Part shown: one piece after another, positions 19,097 through 29,717 of the stretch | How positions within the stretch are numbered: position 1 is the stretch's first letter | How the letters are laid out: each line of letters starts with the position of its first letter | From: Listeria farberi | GTDB taxonomy: Bacteria > Bacillota > Bacilli > Lactobacillales > Listeriaceae | Length of the DNA: 64,000 nucleotides | Assembly (NCBI RefSeq): GCF_014229245.1 | Contig: NZ_JAARZJ010000003.1 | Span: forward strand, 124,001 to 188,000 | Direction: 5' to 3' | Notes under the pieces: generated by a model | Told to the model about the DNA's origin: nothing | The model's input: the letters and a program-made list of their open reading frames with translations, nothing else | Databases searched by the model: none | Made by a program: the position numbers and the translations under genes

Positions 19097-21448
19097 GTGA
19101 TTCATTCAAAATACGTATGGAATATCGAGGAAGCAAGCGACGAGAGAGCTAGCCAACTAGCCGAACAATTAAAAATCTCGCTTCCACTTGCAAAATTACT
19201 TTGGAAAAGAAAAATTACAACGCAAGGACAATTCGATAAATTTTTCCACCCAGAGAAATATGAAAGTTACGACCCATTTTTATTTGCTGAAATGGATCTA
19301 GCTGTTGCTCGGATTAAACAAGCAATTGACTCAAATGAACAGATTTTAGTCTACGGAGATTATGATGCTGATGGAGTGACAAGTATTGCTGTTTTAATGA
19401 AGACACTACGACATTTGGGAGCAAATGCCGAATTTTATATTCCAAATCGTTTTACAGAAGGATATGGGCCGAATATTGATGCATTTAATATGGCGAAAAG
19501 TCAAGGCGTCGATTTAATTATCACGGTGGATAATGGGATTGCTGCACTAGAAGTTATGACGCATGCGAAGGAAATCGGGCTAGATGTCATTGTAACGGAT
19601 CACCATGAACCACGTGAAGTTATGCCAGAAGCTATTGCCGTTATTCATCCAAAACATCCTAAATCTGCGTATCCATTTGAGGAGCTCGCTGGAGTCGGCG
19701 TTGCTTATAAATTATCTCATGCTCTTCTTGGCGAGGAACCAAAAGAACTACTTGATTTGGTCGCAGTTGGAACAGTGGCGGATTTAGTTTCGTTAACTGA
19801 TGAAAATCGCCTTTTAGTTCAATTAGGCTTACGTCAATTACGTGAGAATGCTAACTTAGGTCTTGCGGTACTAGCAAAAAAAGCAAGTTTGAAATTAGAA
19901 GAAGCTACAGAAGAAACGATCGGTTTTGGACTTGCGCCGCGACTTAATGCTGTCGGTCGTCTTGGCCCAGCTGATCCTGCCGCTGATTTACTTTTAACAG
20001 AAGACGAAGAAGAGGCATTATTTCTAGCTGAAGAAATAGATGATGCAAATAAAGAACGTAAACAAGTTGTTGTAGATGTGACGAAATTAGCGATAGCTGC
20101 AATTGAGGCAAAAGAATCTCTTGGAAATGTTATAGTCGTCTCCGGAGAAGGTTGGAATACTGGTATATTAGGAATTGTAGCTTCCAAATTAGTTAGTATT
20201 TATTCTCGACCTGCTATTGTACTTGGAATTGATCCTGTAACAGGTATAGCAAAAGGTTCTGGGCGCAGTGTAGAGGCTTTTCACTTGTACAAAGCGCTAG
20301 ATAAACATAGAGTATTAATGACTGCTTTTGGTGGGCATCCAATGGCAGCAGGACTTACTTTACCAGCAGAAAACTTAGCTGAACTTGAAAACAAGCTACA
20401 AGAGGATGCTAATCACCTATCTGATGAAGATTTTCGACCTGCTTTAAAAATAGAAGAAAAAATAAATCTTGCTGATATCTCTGTTTCTTTTATAGCACAA
20501 GTAGAGAAATTAGCACCTTTTGGAATGGATAATCCAAAACCAATTTTCCTATTAGAAAAGATGAATTTAAAAGGAACCAAAAGAATTGGGGCGGATAAAA
20601 CCCATCTAAAAACGATGCTTGCAAATGAAGATAGTGATGCAAGTTTAGATGCTATTGGCTTTGGTGTTGGCGATTTAGTAGAGAAAATATCTCCTCATGC
20701 AGCAGTAGATGTTGTCGGGGAGCTTTCCATCAATGAATGGAATAATATTAAAAAGCCACAACTTCGCATGATAGATATTCACATACCGCACTGGCAGCTT
20801 TTTGATGTGCGAAATAAAGCCGAATGGTCTAGAATTTTACAAGAACAAAATGAGCAGCGACTTTTTGTTTGTTTTGAAGAAAGAACGGTTACAACTCTCG
20901 CAGAACAAAAATATATATTGGTCGATGAAACGAAAGGTTTTACAGCAGATTTTCAAACTGAGGAATTAGTTTTTGCTGATATGCCGGCGAAAGTAGAGTT
21001 AATAGAAGAAATTGTGCGCGAAACAAAACCAGAGCGAATCTTTGTTCATTTTGATGCTTCTGAAGGTAATCAAATCCCAGCAATACCCGACCGGGGAGCA
21101 TTTGCTGAGCTATATAGTTTAATAAAAAAATTCCAACCATTTCCAATCGAAAAATATACCCCAAGGCTTATACAAAAGTTTGGCTGGAACAAAGAACAAA
21201 TAGATTTCATGTCAAAGGTGTTTTTTGATTTAGAATTTGCTAAAATGGATAGTGGTCAGATTATTATTAACCAAGTTGTTGAAAAACGTAATTTGGACGA
21301 ATCCTTAGTTTATCAACAAAAAGTAGAAGAAATAACTACTAGAAAAAAACTGTTATACTCCAATTATACTGAGCTTCATAGTTGGATAAAATCAATGATG
21401 GAAACATCAATTTACCCGAATGCGGAGGAACTAGAAAATGGAAATTAA
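19097..21448 (+). CDS. recJ: Single-stranded-DNA exonuclease RecJ
   Basis: RecJ degrades single-stranded DNA 5' to 3' in recombination and mismatch repair. The 783-residue protein has the DHH phosphoesterase motifs [12 protein letters not shown] (near 90), [16 protein letters not shown] (near 172) and the DHHA1 motif GGHPMAAG (near 415), then an OB-fold and a long C-terminal extension typical of Bacillus-type RecJ. It starts with GTG at 19097 behind GAGGTGGGG. The last 11 bases overlap apt, so apt translation is coupled to it. Confidence 0.96.
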
Positions 21449-21959
21449 AGATTTACAAGATTACGTAGCGATTGTGAACGATTGGCCGAAAAAAGGGATT
21501 GTTTTTAAAGACATTACGCCACTTATGAATGACGGAGAAGCATATCGTTTTGCTACGGATAAAATTGTGGAGTACGCAAAAGAATTAAAAATCGATATAA
21601 TTGTTGGTCCAGAAGCACGTGGCTTTATTATTGGCTGTCCTGTTGCTTATGCGCTAGGAATTGGATTTGCTCCAGTCCGTAAACCAGGTAAACTTCCACG
21701 TGAAACGATTGAAATGGAGTATGATTTAGAATATGGTACTAATAAATTATCCATGCATAGCGATGCCATTAAACCTGGTCAACGCGTTTTAATTACAGAT
21801 GATTTATTAGCAACTGGTGGAACTATTGAAGCTACCATCAAACTAGTAGAAGAATTAGGTGGTATTGTTGCTGGTTGTGCTTTCCTAATCGAACTAAAAG
21901 AACTTGAAGGACATAAAAAATTAAATGGTTACGATCGTTTAATTTTGATGAAATTATAA
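21438..21959 (+). CDS. apt: Adenine phosphoribosyltransferase
   Basis: Apt salvages adenine to AMP using PRPP. The 173-residue enzyme has the family N terminus [21 protein letters not shown] (adenine/hood region), GPEARGFI, and the PRPP-binding loop [13 protein letters not shown] near 118-130. The start ATG 21438 lies inside the recJ end. The recJ-apt-relA order is conserved in Firmicutes; a terminator after apt and a TATAAT upstream of relA suggest relA is read separately as well. Confidence 0.97.
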
Positions 21960-21965
21960 AAAACA

Positions 21966-21998
21966 AACTACTCCTGATATTTTAGGAGTAGTTTTTTC
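21966..21998 (+). terminator. Terminator after apt
   Basis: AACTACTCCT and AGGAGTAGTT form a stem followed by six T. Confidence 0.9.
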
Positions 21999-22072
21999 AT
22001 AAAAAATCTTTAAACCACTAGAAAATGTGGAAAAACAAGGAAAAGTACTTTATAAACAAACAAGTGACATGC

Positions 22073-22078
22073 TATAAT
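22073..22078 (+). promoter_or_regulatory. Probable relA -10 element
   Basis: Perfect TATAAT in ATGCTATAAT; the -35 at 17-18 bases is poor, so the promoter may need an activator or be weak. Confidence 0.5.
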
Positions 22079-22095
22079 GTAATACAAGAATCTTT

Positions 22096-22128
22096 TTTAA
22101 GAACACTCAGTTATTGGGTGTTTTTAAG
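22096..22128 (+). other. Stable hairpin in the relA leader
   Basis: TTTAAGAACACTC (22096-22108) and GGGTGTTTTTAAG (22116-22128) pair over 13 positions, allowing G-U, around the loop AGTTATT. It lies between the -10 and the relA ribosome site. The T run is inside the 3' arm, as in some terminators. Confidence 0.5.
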
Positions 22129-22167
22129 TTGGATATAGATGACATAGAAATAAGAGGGTGAATGTAA

Positions 22168-24384
22168 ATGGCGAAAGAACAAAATCTGACAGCTGAGCAA
22201 GTCATTGATATGGCTTCTCATTATATGAATCAGGAACATCTTGCGCTTGTGAAAAAAGCGTATGAATTTGCGCGCGATTCTCATAAAGAACAATTTCGTA
22301 AATCAGGTGAGCCGTATATTATTCATCCAATTCAAGTTGCTGGCATTTTAGTAGAGCTGAAAATGGATCCATCGACTGTTGCTTCAGGATTTTTACATGA
22401 TGTCGTAGAAGATACTCCCGTTACACTAGCTGACTTAGAAGAAGTTTTTGGGGAAGAAGTTGCCATGCTAGTGGATGGCGTTACAAAATTAGGTAAAATT
22501 AAATATAAATCGCATGAAGAGCAACAAGCTGAAAATCACCGAAAAATGTTTATTGCAATGGCGCAAGATATTCGAGTCATTTTAATAAAGCTTGCCGATC
22601 GATTACACAATATGCGTACTTTAAAACATCTACCAGTTGAGAAGCAACGAAGAATTGCGAATGAAACCTTAGAAATATTTGCTCCACTGGCGCATCGTTT
22701 AGGGATTTCACGAGTTAAATGGGAATTAGAAGATACTGCGTTACGTTACTTAAATCCACAACAATATTACCGCATTGTTCATTTAATGAAACAAAAAAGA
22801 GATGCCAGAGAGCGCTATTTACATGATGTTATAGACGGGGTAAATGAAAATTTAGACGAATTAAACATTCAAGCTGATATCTCTGGAAGACCAAAGCATA
22901 TCTATTCTATTTACCGAAAAATGTCGGAGCAAAATAAGCAATTTAATGAAATTTATGATTTGCTTGCGGTCCGTATTGTTGTTAGTAGTATTAAAGATTG
23001 TTATGCTGTGCTTGGGATTATTCATACGCGCTGGAAACCAATGCCAGGCCGTTTTAAAGACTATATTGCAATGCCTAAATCTAATATGTATCAATCCATT
23101 CATACGACAGTAATTGGACCTCAAGGCGAACCGCTTGAAGTGCAAATCAGGACCCATGAAATGCATCAAATCGCTGAATACGGTGTCGCTGCTCACTGGG
23201 CATATAAAGAAGGAAAAGTTGTTAATTCAAAAACTTCTTTTGATAACAAGCTTACTTGGTTCCGCGAAATTTTAGAATATCAAAACGAATCGGATAACGC
23301 TGAAGAGTTCATGGAAAGCTTAAAACTCGATTTATTTTCTGATGTTGTTTATGTTTTCACACCAAAAGGGGATGTATATGAGTTACCAAATGGCTCTGTT
23401 CCACTTGATTTTGCTTACCGCGTCCATACCGAAATCGGAAACAAAACGATTGGTGCAAAAATAAACGGAAAAATTGTTACATTAGATTATAAATTAAAAA
23501 CAGGCGATATTATTGATATTTTAACGTCTAAACATTCCTACGGACCAAGCCGCGACTGGTTAAAATTAGTTCAAACATCGCAAGCTCGCAATAAAATCAA
23601 GCAATTTTTCAAACGACAAGCAAAAGAAGAAAACGTTGAAAAAGGCCGAGATTTAGTTGAAAAAGAAATTAGACAACTTGGGTTTGAACCGAAAAAAATT
23701 ATGGTCACTGAAAATCTTCGCAAGTTAGCTGATAAGTTGAACTTTTCTCATGAAGATGATCTTTTTGCAGCGGTTGGTTATAATGGCATAACTGCTTTGC
23801 AAGTTGCTAATCGTTTAACAGAAAAACTGCGGAAAGAGCGAGAACTTGAAGCTGAAACGGAAAAACTATTAACACAAGCAGAGAATAAACCGTCTAATTC
23901 AGATGCTAATAATGAGAAGCTGAAGATTAAACATAATGCTGGTGTTGTAGTTCAAGGGGTAGGAAACTTATTAATTCGTCTTTCTAGATGCTGTAATCCA
24001 GTACCTGGTGATGATATTGTAGGTTATATTACAAAAGGTCGTGGTATTTCCATCCACCGTCAAGACTGCCCGAACGTTCAAGCGATTGAACCAGAACGTT
24101 TAATTGAAGTAGACTGGGAAGATACAGATTCGCAAGCAAAAAATGATTATAATGTTGATATTGAAATTTACGGTTATAATCGTAACGGCTTGCTAAATGA
24201 TATTCTTCAAGTTATTAACAGCTTGACGTCCAATATTAATGGAGTCAATGCCAAAGTAGACAATAATAAAATGGCAACCCTTGTTGTCACACTACAAATT
24301 CATAATATTAATCATTTACAGCGAGTTGTGGATAAGATAAAACAAATTCCAGATGTTTATACAGTTAGAAGATTAATGAATTAA
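22168..24384 (+). CDS. relA: Bifunctional (p)ppGpp synthetase/hydrolase Rel
   Basis: This is the long RelA/SpoT homologue controlling the stringent response. The 738-residue protein has an N-terminal HD hydrolase domain (about 25-180, with HPIQVAGILVEL and FLHDVVEDT, so hydrolysis should be active), a synthetase domain (about 200-345, RPKHIYSIYRKM, HTTVIGP), a TGS domain (about 390-450, VYVFTPKGDVYELP), a Cys/Arg-rich region with SRCCNPVPGD, and a C-terminal ACT domain (about 660-735). In organisms with one long Rel, deletion disturbs growth because both activities reside here. dtd follows after 15 bases. Confidence 0.97.
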   Translation: MAKEQNLTAEQVIDMASHYMNQEHLALVKKAYEFARDSHKEQFRKSGEPYIIHPIQVAGILVELKMDPSTVASGFLHDVVEDTPVTLADLEEVFGEEVAMLVDGVTKLGKIKYKSHEEQQAENHRKMFIAMAQDIRVILIKLADRLHNMRTLKHLPVEKQRRIANETLEIFAPLAHRLGISRVKWELEDTALRYLNPQQYYRIVHLMKQKRDARERYLHDVIDGVNENLDELNIQADISGRPKHIYSIYRKMSEQNKQFNEIYDLLAVRIVVSSIKDCYAVLGIIHTRWKPMPGRFKDYIAMPKSNMYQSIHTTVIGPQGEPLEVQIRTHEMHQIAEYGVAAHWAYKEGKVVNSKTSFDNKLTWFREILEYQNESDNAEEFMESLKLDLFSDVVYVFTPKGDVYELPNGSVPLDFAYRVHTEIGNKTIGAKINGKIVTLDYKLKTGDIIDILTSKHSYGPSRDWLKLVQTSQARNKIKQFFKRQAKEENVEKGRDLVEKEIRQLGFEPKKIMVTENLRKLADKLNFSHEDDLFAAVGYNGITALQVANRLTEKLRKERELEAETEKLLTQAENKPSNSDANNEKLKIKHNAGVVVQGVGNLLIRLSRCCNPVPGDDIVGYITKGRGISIHRQDCPNVQAIEPERLIEVDWEDTDSQAKNDYNVDIEIYGYNRNGLLNDILQVINSLTSNINGVNAKVDNNKMATLVVTLQIHNINHLQRVVDKIKQIPDVYTVRRLMN

Positions 24385-24399
24385 AGGAGTGGAAAAGAA

Positions 24400-24852
24400 G
24401 TGCGTGTGCTACTACAAAGATGTTATGAAGCTTCCGTCAGTGTGGAAGGGGAAATTATTAGTGAAATTGCTGGAGGTCTATGTCTATTAGTTGGGTTTAC
24501 TCATACTGATAATGAAGAAACAGTAGAATACATGGCGAAAAAAATTATTGGGTTACGAGTTTTTGAAGATGAATCAGAGAAAATGAATATTTCTTTAGCC
24601 GAACGTGGTGGCGCAATTCTCAGCGTTTCACAATTCACCTTATATGCGGATGTTAGTAGAGGCAAACGCCCAAGCTTTACAAAATCTGCTCCTGGAGAAA
24701 AGGCGGAAGGGTTGTACAACTTATTTAATAACAAACTTTCCGATGCAGGATTTATAGTTGAAACTGGTGTGTTTGGTGCATTTATGGACGTGAAAATTGT
24801 CAATAATGGCCCAGTTACTATTATGCTAGACTCTGAAGAAATGCGAAAATAA
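24400..24852 (+). CDS. dtd: D-aminoacyl-tRNA deacylase
   Basis: Dtd hydrolyses D-amino acids mischarged onto tRNA. The 150-residue protein begins with the family [15 protein letters not shown] and has the catalytic-pocket motif [17 protein letters not shown] (near 80) and the C-terminal cross-subunit NNGPVT motif that carries the Gly-cisPro chirality filter (NGPVT, near 137). It starts with GTG 24400 behind AAAGGAGTGG. The relA-dtd pair is conserved across Firmicutes. It ends at a terminator shared with the convergent amidase gene. Confidence 0.96.
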   Translation: MRVLLQRCYEASVSVEGEIISEIAGGLCLLVGFTHTDNEETVEYMAKKIIGLRVFEDESEKMNISLAERGGAILSVSQFTLYADVSRGKRPSFTKSAPGEKAEGLYNLFNNKLSDAGFIVETGVFGAFMDVKIVNNGPVTIMLDSEEMRK

Positions 24853-24903
24853 AAAAAGCGATCATTCTAGTGATATTTCATCACTGGAATGATTGCTTTT
24901 TTA
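24852..24903. terminator. Bidirectional terminator between dtd and the amidase gene
   Basis: AAGCGATCATTC and GAATGATTGCTT form a long stem with A and T runs at either end, so it can stop both convergent transcripts. Confidence 0.85.
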
Positions 24904-26184
24904 GTTAGAAAAGTAATTAGATAATCCATCAGTTACTGAATCAGCAATTTGGCTTCTATAAGATGCTGAATTAATGTTTCTTTCGTCTTTTGCAGAACTT
25001 AAGTAACCAAGTTCTAGAAGGACAGCTGGTTGAGAATTTTCTCTTACTACATAATAATCGCCAACTCTTGAGCCGCGGTTAGTAGTAGGAAGATTATTTC
25101 CAAGCGTAGTATTAATACTTTCAGCGAGCGATTTATCACTATTATCATAATAATAAGTAGTTTGACCGCTAACACCTTTGCTACTATCTTCTAAACTATC
25201 AAAATGAAGACTAATAAAAACGTCTGCGTTATTTTTTGCTGCTATATTAGTCCGAGATTTTAAGGAAACATATTTATCACTGTTTCTAGTTAAAATTACT
25301 TTAGCGCCTCTTGATTCTAATTTTTCTTTTAGTTTTTTGGCTGTTTTTAAAGTCATTTCTTTTTCTACTGTACCATTTGCGCCTTTTGCTCCTGGATCAT
25401 TGCCACCATGACCGGGGTCAATAACAATAGTTGCTTCGGATAATTTAGTTGTTTTACTTCGTGGGCTGGAAGTTTGACCTTTGTCGGACACATCTACTAC
25501 CCAGTTAGCCACATAACCTTCTTCGCCACTTGTGGTGCGGATTTTATACCAATCACCTTGAACCCCTTGAATAGCAAAACCTTGGCCAGAATTGGCTTTT
25601 TCAATAACGGCTCCATCTCGTCCTGGTTTATTTCTTATGTTTGTGGAGTCATCTCGAATCGTTACGGTTTGAAGTTCACTTTCATCTACTTTAGTTACAG
25701 ATTCGCGTATAGTTAAGTACTGAGAACTAACCCATGCACTTTTACCGTTATACTGAATTTGCGCCCAGCCATTTTGTTGGCTTGTTACAGTTACTTGATC
25801 ACCATTATTTAGTAATCCAAGTGATGTACTTGAAGTACTAGGCTTTTCACGTACATTTAGTCCACCATCAGAGGAGACAATAGCGACACTATTACTTGCA
25901 GCGCTGACATCTGTATTTTCTACTAGCCAGCTCGCAACCCAACCACTATTTCCGTTATCTAATTGAACTTTGTACCATTGATTTTCTTCACCAACTACCC
26001 GGAGTACTTCATTTTTTCTGGCTTGGCTTGTTACATCATAAGCTAAACCAGGACCGCTGCGGACATTTAAGACTTCTGCTTTTACGATGACGGAATTTGC
26101 ATTCGCCATTGCAATGGTTGTAAAAATACCTGCTGCAATCAATAAAATGGAGACAACGGTGATAAAAATGAATTTATTCTTCAT
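24901..26184 (-). CDS. SH3b-repeat N-acetylmuramoyl-L-alanine amidase
   Basis: A secreted or membrane-anchored cell-wall hydrolase that cuts between muramic acid and the stem peptide. The 427-residue protein has an N-terminal hydrophobic segment (about 4-27) ending near AMANANS, three bacterial SH3 domains (about 32-90, 98-160, 172-232, each with an LNVRSGPG, LNVREKP or TNIRNKPG start and a W-containing end), a short linker, and an Amidase_3 zinc domain (about 250-425) with VIDPGHGGNDPGA, ISLHFDS and the catalytic Glu in LLELGYLSS. It resembles Bacillus YrvJ, which also lies next to dtd. It is convergent with dtd and divergent from hisS. Confidence 0.9.
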   Translation of the reverse strand: MKNKFIFITVVSILLIAAGIFTTIAMANANSVIVKAEVLNVRSGPGLAYDVTSQARKNEVLRVVGEENQWYKVQLDNGNSGWVASWLVENTDVSAASNSVAIVSSDGGLNVREKPSTSSTSLGLLNNGDQVTVTSQQNGWAQIQYNGKSAWVSSQYLTIRESVTKVDESELQTVTIRDDSTNIRNKPGRDGAVIEKANSGQGFAIQGVQGDWYKIRTTSGEEGYVANWVVDVSDKGQTSSPRSKTTKLSEATIVIDPGHGGNDPGAKGANGTVEKEMTLKTAKKLKEKLESRGAKVILTRNSDKYVSLKSRTNIAAKNNADVFISLHFDSLEDSSKGVSGQTTYYYDNSDKSLAESINTTLGNNLPTTNRGSRVGDYYVVRENSQPAVLLELGYLSSAKDERNINSASYRSQIADSVTDGLSNYFSN

Positions 26185-26299
26185 TTAAAGCTAACACCAC
26201 CCATATACTCATAAACTTTTATCTGACAGTAAAATGTTACCATAAAATGCGCTTTCATGGAACTAGAAAGTGAGTATTTATAAAAAAACTGACAAAATG

Positions 26300-26328
26300 T
26301 TGACTTTTGAGTGTGTTTTTAGTAATCT
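26300..26328 (+). promoter_or_regulatory. hisS-aspS promoter
   Basis: TTGACT (26300-26305), a 17-base spacer and TAATCT (26323-26328) place the start near 26335, at the beginning of the T-box leader. Confidence 0.75.
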
Positions 26329-26334
26329 TAGAAT

Positions 26335-26608
26335 AATTCATATTTAAAACTAGCGACAGAGAAAAGTAAGAAAATCCATGCTATACAGAGAATTTATCCC
26401 ATTTGGCTGAAAGGATAAAGATAGTCACATTTTCCGAAAAGACACTCTCGAGGTTTCTTGTTGAAAACAGTAAACAAGAACGTATTCAGGCGTTAACTGA
26501 CTTAAGTGAGGACTTATTAATAGTTCTAATTAGGGTGGTACCACGGGTGTAAATAAACTCTCGTCCCTTGTTTTTATAACAAGTGACGGGGGTTTTTCTT
26601 TATATTTT
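26335..26608 (+). ncRNA. T-box riboswitch of hisS-aspS
   Basis: A T-box leader that senses uncharged tRNA. The T-box sequence AGGGTGGTACCACG is at 26532-26545. A terminator with arms around ACTCTCGTCCCTTG and CAAGTGACGGGGGT and a T run ends near 26605. Stem I closes with AGAG (26358-26361) pairing CTCT (26445-26448). The specifier position just before it reads GAC-A (Asp, 26441-26443), overlapping CAC (His, 26443-26445). The downstream genes are exactly HisRS and AspRS. The UGGU discriminator contact fits tRNA-Asp (G73, wobble) better than tRNA-His (C73). Confidence 0.9.
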
Positions 26609-26625
26609 TAAGGAGGGGTATGGTG

Positions 26626-27903
26626 ATGGATTTGCAATTACCAAGAGGGACACGAGATATTTTGCCAGAAGAAGTTAGTAAATGGCATTTTTTAGAATCG
26701 GTATTTAAAAAAGTTTGTGAAAATTATCAATACGAAGAAATTAGGACGCCTGTTTTTGAACATACGGAGTTATTTGAACGAGGCGTGGGCGATTCAACAG
26801 ATATCGTATCTAAAGAAATGTATACTTTTGAAGATAAAGGTGGTAGAAGCCTTACTTTAAGACCAGAGGGGACTGCTTCCGTCGTTCGTGCTTTTGTTGA
26901 ACATAAATTATACGGCGAAGTTAGCCAACCGATTAAAATGTACTACAATGAGCCAATGTTCCGTTATGAACGCCCACAAGGCGGAAGACAACGCCAATTT
27001 ACTCAAATGGGAATCGAAGCACTTGGTAGTGACGATCCTTCCATTGATGTAGAAGTTATCTCGCTTGCAATGGAGTTCTTCAGGAAAATTGGTTTAACTA
27101 ATATTAAACTAGTCATTAATAGCCTTGGTGACAAAGAAAGTCGTTTAAAACACCGAGAAGCACTAGTTGCGCATTTTGAACCACATATTGATGAATTTTG
27201 TGCAGAATGTCAGGTACGATTACACAAAAATCCACTTCGCATCTTAGATTGTAAAAAAGATCATGATAATCCGCTTATTCAAACAGCACCATCTATTTTG
27301 GATTTTTTAAACGAAGAATCAGTTGCATATTTTGAAAATGTTAAAAAATACCTAACTGCATTAGAAATTCCGTTTGAAATTGATCCAACAATGGTTCGTG
27401 GTTTAGATTATTATAATCATACAACGTTTGAAATTATGAGTGTGGAAGAAGGATTTGGAGCGAAAACAACACTTTGCGGTGGTGGTAGGTATCATGGTTT
27501 AGTCAAAGAATTCGGTGGACCTGATACACCAGGGATTGGTTTTGGAATTGGCGTAGAACGAATTTTACTTGCCTTAGAAAAAGCCGAAATCAATATTCCA
27601 GAAACAAAACCGTTAGAAGTATATGTAATTACTGCACAGCCAGAAGCTGAATTAAAAGCAGTGACACTTGTAAATAAATTAAGACAAAATGGAATTAGTG
27701 CAGAAAAAGATTATTTAAAACGAAAATTAAAAGCACAATTAAAAGATGCCAATAGAAAGAAAGCAATATATACCGTAATTCTAGGTGAAGAAGAGTTACA
27801 AACAGGTAATTATCAATTAAAAAATATGGAAACAGGCGAACAAGAAGCCGTTTCGGAAACAACTATTATCGAAAAACTAACAAACACCAAGGAGGAGAAA
27901 TAA
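26626..27903 (+). CDS. hisS: Histidyl-tRNA synthetase
   Basis: A class II synthetase that charges tRNA-His. The 425-residue protein has the HisRS N terminus [10 protein letters not shown], motif 2 in [14 protein letters not shown] (near 112), the histidine-specific motifs [11 protein letters not shown] (near 262) and GGGRYHGLV, motif 3 in [12 protein letters not shown], and a C-terminal anticodon-binding domain (about 330-420). Three starts are in frame (ATG 26620, GTG 26623, ATG 26626); ATG 26626 has the best distance from AAGGAGGGG. aspS follows after one base, so both are under the T-box. Confidence 0.97.
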   Translation: MDLQLPRGTRDILPEEVSKWHFLESVFKKVCENYQYEEIRTPVFEHTELFERGVGDSTDIVSKEMYTFEDKGGRSLTLRPEGTASVVRAFVEHKLYGEVSQPIKMYYNEPMFRYERPQGGRQRQFTQMGIEALGSDDPSIDVEVISLAMEFFRKIGLTNIKLVINSLGDKESRLKHREALVAHFEPHIDEFCAECQVRLHKNPLRILDCKKDHDNPLIQTAPSILDFLNEESVAYFENVKKYLTALEIPFEIDPTMVRGLDYYNHTTFEIMSVEEGFGAKTTLCGGGRYHGLVKEFGGPDTPGIGFGIGVERILLALEKAEINIPETKPLEVYVITAQPEAELKAVTLVNKLRQNGISAEKDYLKRKLKAQLKDANRKKAIYTVILGEEELQTGNYQLKNMETGEQEAVSETTIIEKLTNTKEEK

Positions 27904-27904
27904 A

Positions 27905-29680
27905 ATGGAAAAACGTACAAGTTACTGCGGTGAATTAAATGAAACACATATTGGTCAAAGTGTTATCCTTCATGGTTGGGTGCAAAAACGTCGCGACTTA
28001 GGTGGACTTATTTTCATTGATTTGCGCGACCGAGAAGGAATTGTCCAAGTGGTTTTCAATCCTGAATTTTCAAAAGAAGCATTGGAAATTGCAGATAGCG
28101 TTAGAAATGAATTTGTTGTTACTATCAAAGGGAAAGTTCATGCTCGCGGGGAAAAAGCGATTAATGATAAGTTAGCAACAGGTAAAGTAGAAGTTTTAGC
28201 AGAAGAAATTACTATTTTAAATACCTCTAAAACACCACCATTTTACATTGAAGACGGCGTGAATGTTTCTGATGAACTTCGCCTAAAATATCGCTACTTA
28301 GACTTGCGTCGCCCAGAAATGAATAATATTTTCAAAATGCGCCATACAGTAACAAGAACTTTCCGAAACAAACTAGATGCACTTGGTTTCTTTGATATTG
28401 AAACACCTTATTTAACGAAAAGCACGCCAGAAGGAGCGCGTGATTATCTAGTACCAAGTCGTGTATACCCAGGTAATTTCTATGCACTACCACAATCTCC
28501 GCAAATTTTGAAACAGTTATTAATGACTGCCGGTTTTGATAAATATTATCAAATTGTACGTTGTTTCCGAGATGAAGACTTGCGCGGTGACCGTCAACCA
28601 GAATTCACACAAATCGATTTAGAAACAAGCTTTTTAACAAAAGAAGAGATTCAAGCGATTACAGAAGATATGCTAGTGGATGTTGTTAAAGAAGCGAAAA
28701 ACATTACGATTGAAAAACCATTCCCACGCATGACTTATAAAGAAGCAATGGATCGTTTTGGTAGCGATAAACCAGATATTCGTTTCGGCTTAGAATTACA
28801 AAACGTTTCAGAAGTCGTAAAAGATGTCGATTTTAAAGTATTCCAATCAGCTATTGAAAACGGTGGCGAAGTAAAAGCGATTAATGCAAAAGCTGCTGCA
28901 ACTAATTTCTCTCGTAAAGATTTAGATGCATTAGGCGTTTTTGTTGCTAATTACGGTGCAAAAGGGCTAGCCTGGCTAAAAGTTGAAGCTGGTGAATTAA
29001 AAGGACCAATTGCTAAATTCTTCCCGGAAGATAAAGCAGCAGAACTACAAGCAGCACTTCAAGCTGAAGATGGTGATTTATTGCTATTTGCAGCAGATAA
29101 AGCGGATATAGTTGCAGCATCGCTTGGAGCGCTTCGTAATAAGTTAGGGAAAGACTTAGATTTAATTAATGAAGATGAACTTGCTTTCCTTTGGGTAACA
29201 GATTGGCCGCTCTTTGAGTATGACGAAGAAGCAGGGCGTTATGTATCGGCGCATCATCCATTCACTTTACCAAAAGAAGAAGATATTCCACTTCTTGAAA
29301 CAGATTCTTCCAAAGTAATGGCAGAAGCATATGATATCGTATTAAATGGATATGAAATTGGCGGTGGTTCGCTTCGTATTTATAAAAAAGAAGTACAAGA
29401 ATCGATGTTCCGCGCGCTTGGTTTCACGGATGAATCAGCAAAAGAACAATTTGGTTTCCTGATGGATGCATTAGAGTATGGTACGCCACCTCATGGAGGT
29501 ATCGCACTTGGCTTAGATCGTATTGTTATGATCTTGGCAGGTCGTAACAACTTGCGTGATACTATCGCGTTCCCTAAAACAGGAAGTGCAGTAGATCCAC
29601 TAACAAATGCACCAGGTGAAGTTAGTGTAGCACAGTTAGCAGAACTAAAACTAGAAACAGTAAAAAAAGAAACTAACTAA
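27905..29680 (+). CDS. aspS: Aspartyl-tRNA synthetase
   Basis: A class II synthetase that charges tRNA-Asp. The 591-residue bacterial-type enzyme has an N-terminal OB anticodon-binding domain (1-105, [21 protein letters not shown]), motif 2 [14 protein letters not shown] (near 218), the bacterial GAD insertion domain (about 290-420) and motif 3 [11 protein letters not shown] (near 534). The start is ATG 27905, one base after hisS, with the ribosome site AAGGAGGAG inside hisS. A strong terminator follows. The hisS-aspS pairing is standard in Bacillales. Confidence 0.98.
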   Translation: MEKRTSYCGELNETHIGQSVILHGWVQKRRDLGGLIFIDLRDREGIVQVVFNPEFSKEALEIADSVRNEFVVTIKGKVHARGEKAINDKLATGKVEVLAEEITILNTSKTPPFYIEDGVNVSDELRLKYRYLDLRRPEMNNIFKMRHTVTRTFRNKLDALGFFDIETPYLTKSTPEGARDYLVPSRVYPGNFYALPQSPQILKQLLMTAGFDKYYQIVRCFRDEDLRGDRQPEFTQIDLETSFLTKEEIQAITEDMLVDVVKEAKNITIEKPFPRMTYKEAMDRFGSDKPDIRFGLELQNVSEVVKDVDFKVFQSAIENGGEVKAINAKAAATNFSRKDLDALGVFVANYGAKGLAWLKVEAGELKGPIAKFFPEDKAAELQAALQAEDGDLLLFAADKADIVAASLGALRNKLGKDLDLINEDELAFLWVTDWPLFEYDEEAGRYVSAHHPFTLPKEEDIPLLETDSSKVMAEAYDIVLNGYEIGGGSLRIYKKEVQESMFRALGFTDESAKEQFGFLMDALEYGTPPHGGIALGLDRIVMILAGRNNLRDTIAFPKTGSAVDPLTNAPGEVSVAQLAELKLETVKKETN

Positions 29681-29681
29681 A

Positions 29682-29717
29682 AAAGAAGCTGAGTGTCCGC
29701 GCTCAGCTTCTTTTTTT
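29682..29717. terminator. Bidirectional terminator after aspS
   Basis: AAGAAGCTGAG and CTCAGCTTCTT pair, with A and T runs on both sides; it serves aspS and the convergent small gene. Confidence 0.9.

Noticed and set aside
19834-20187. Reverse-strand frame of 117 codons inside recJ
   Set aside because: Low-complexity Ser-rich shadow of the recJ sequence; no independent signals.
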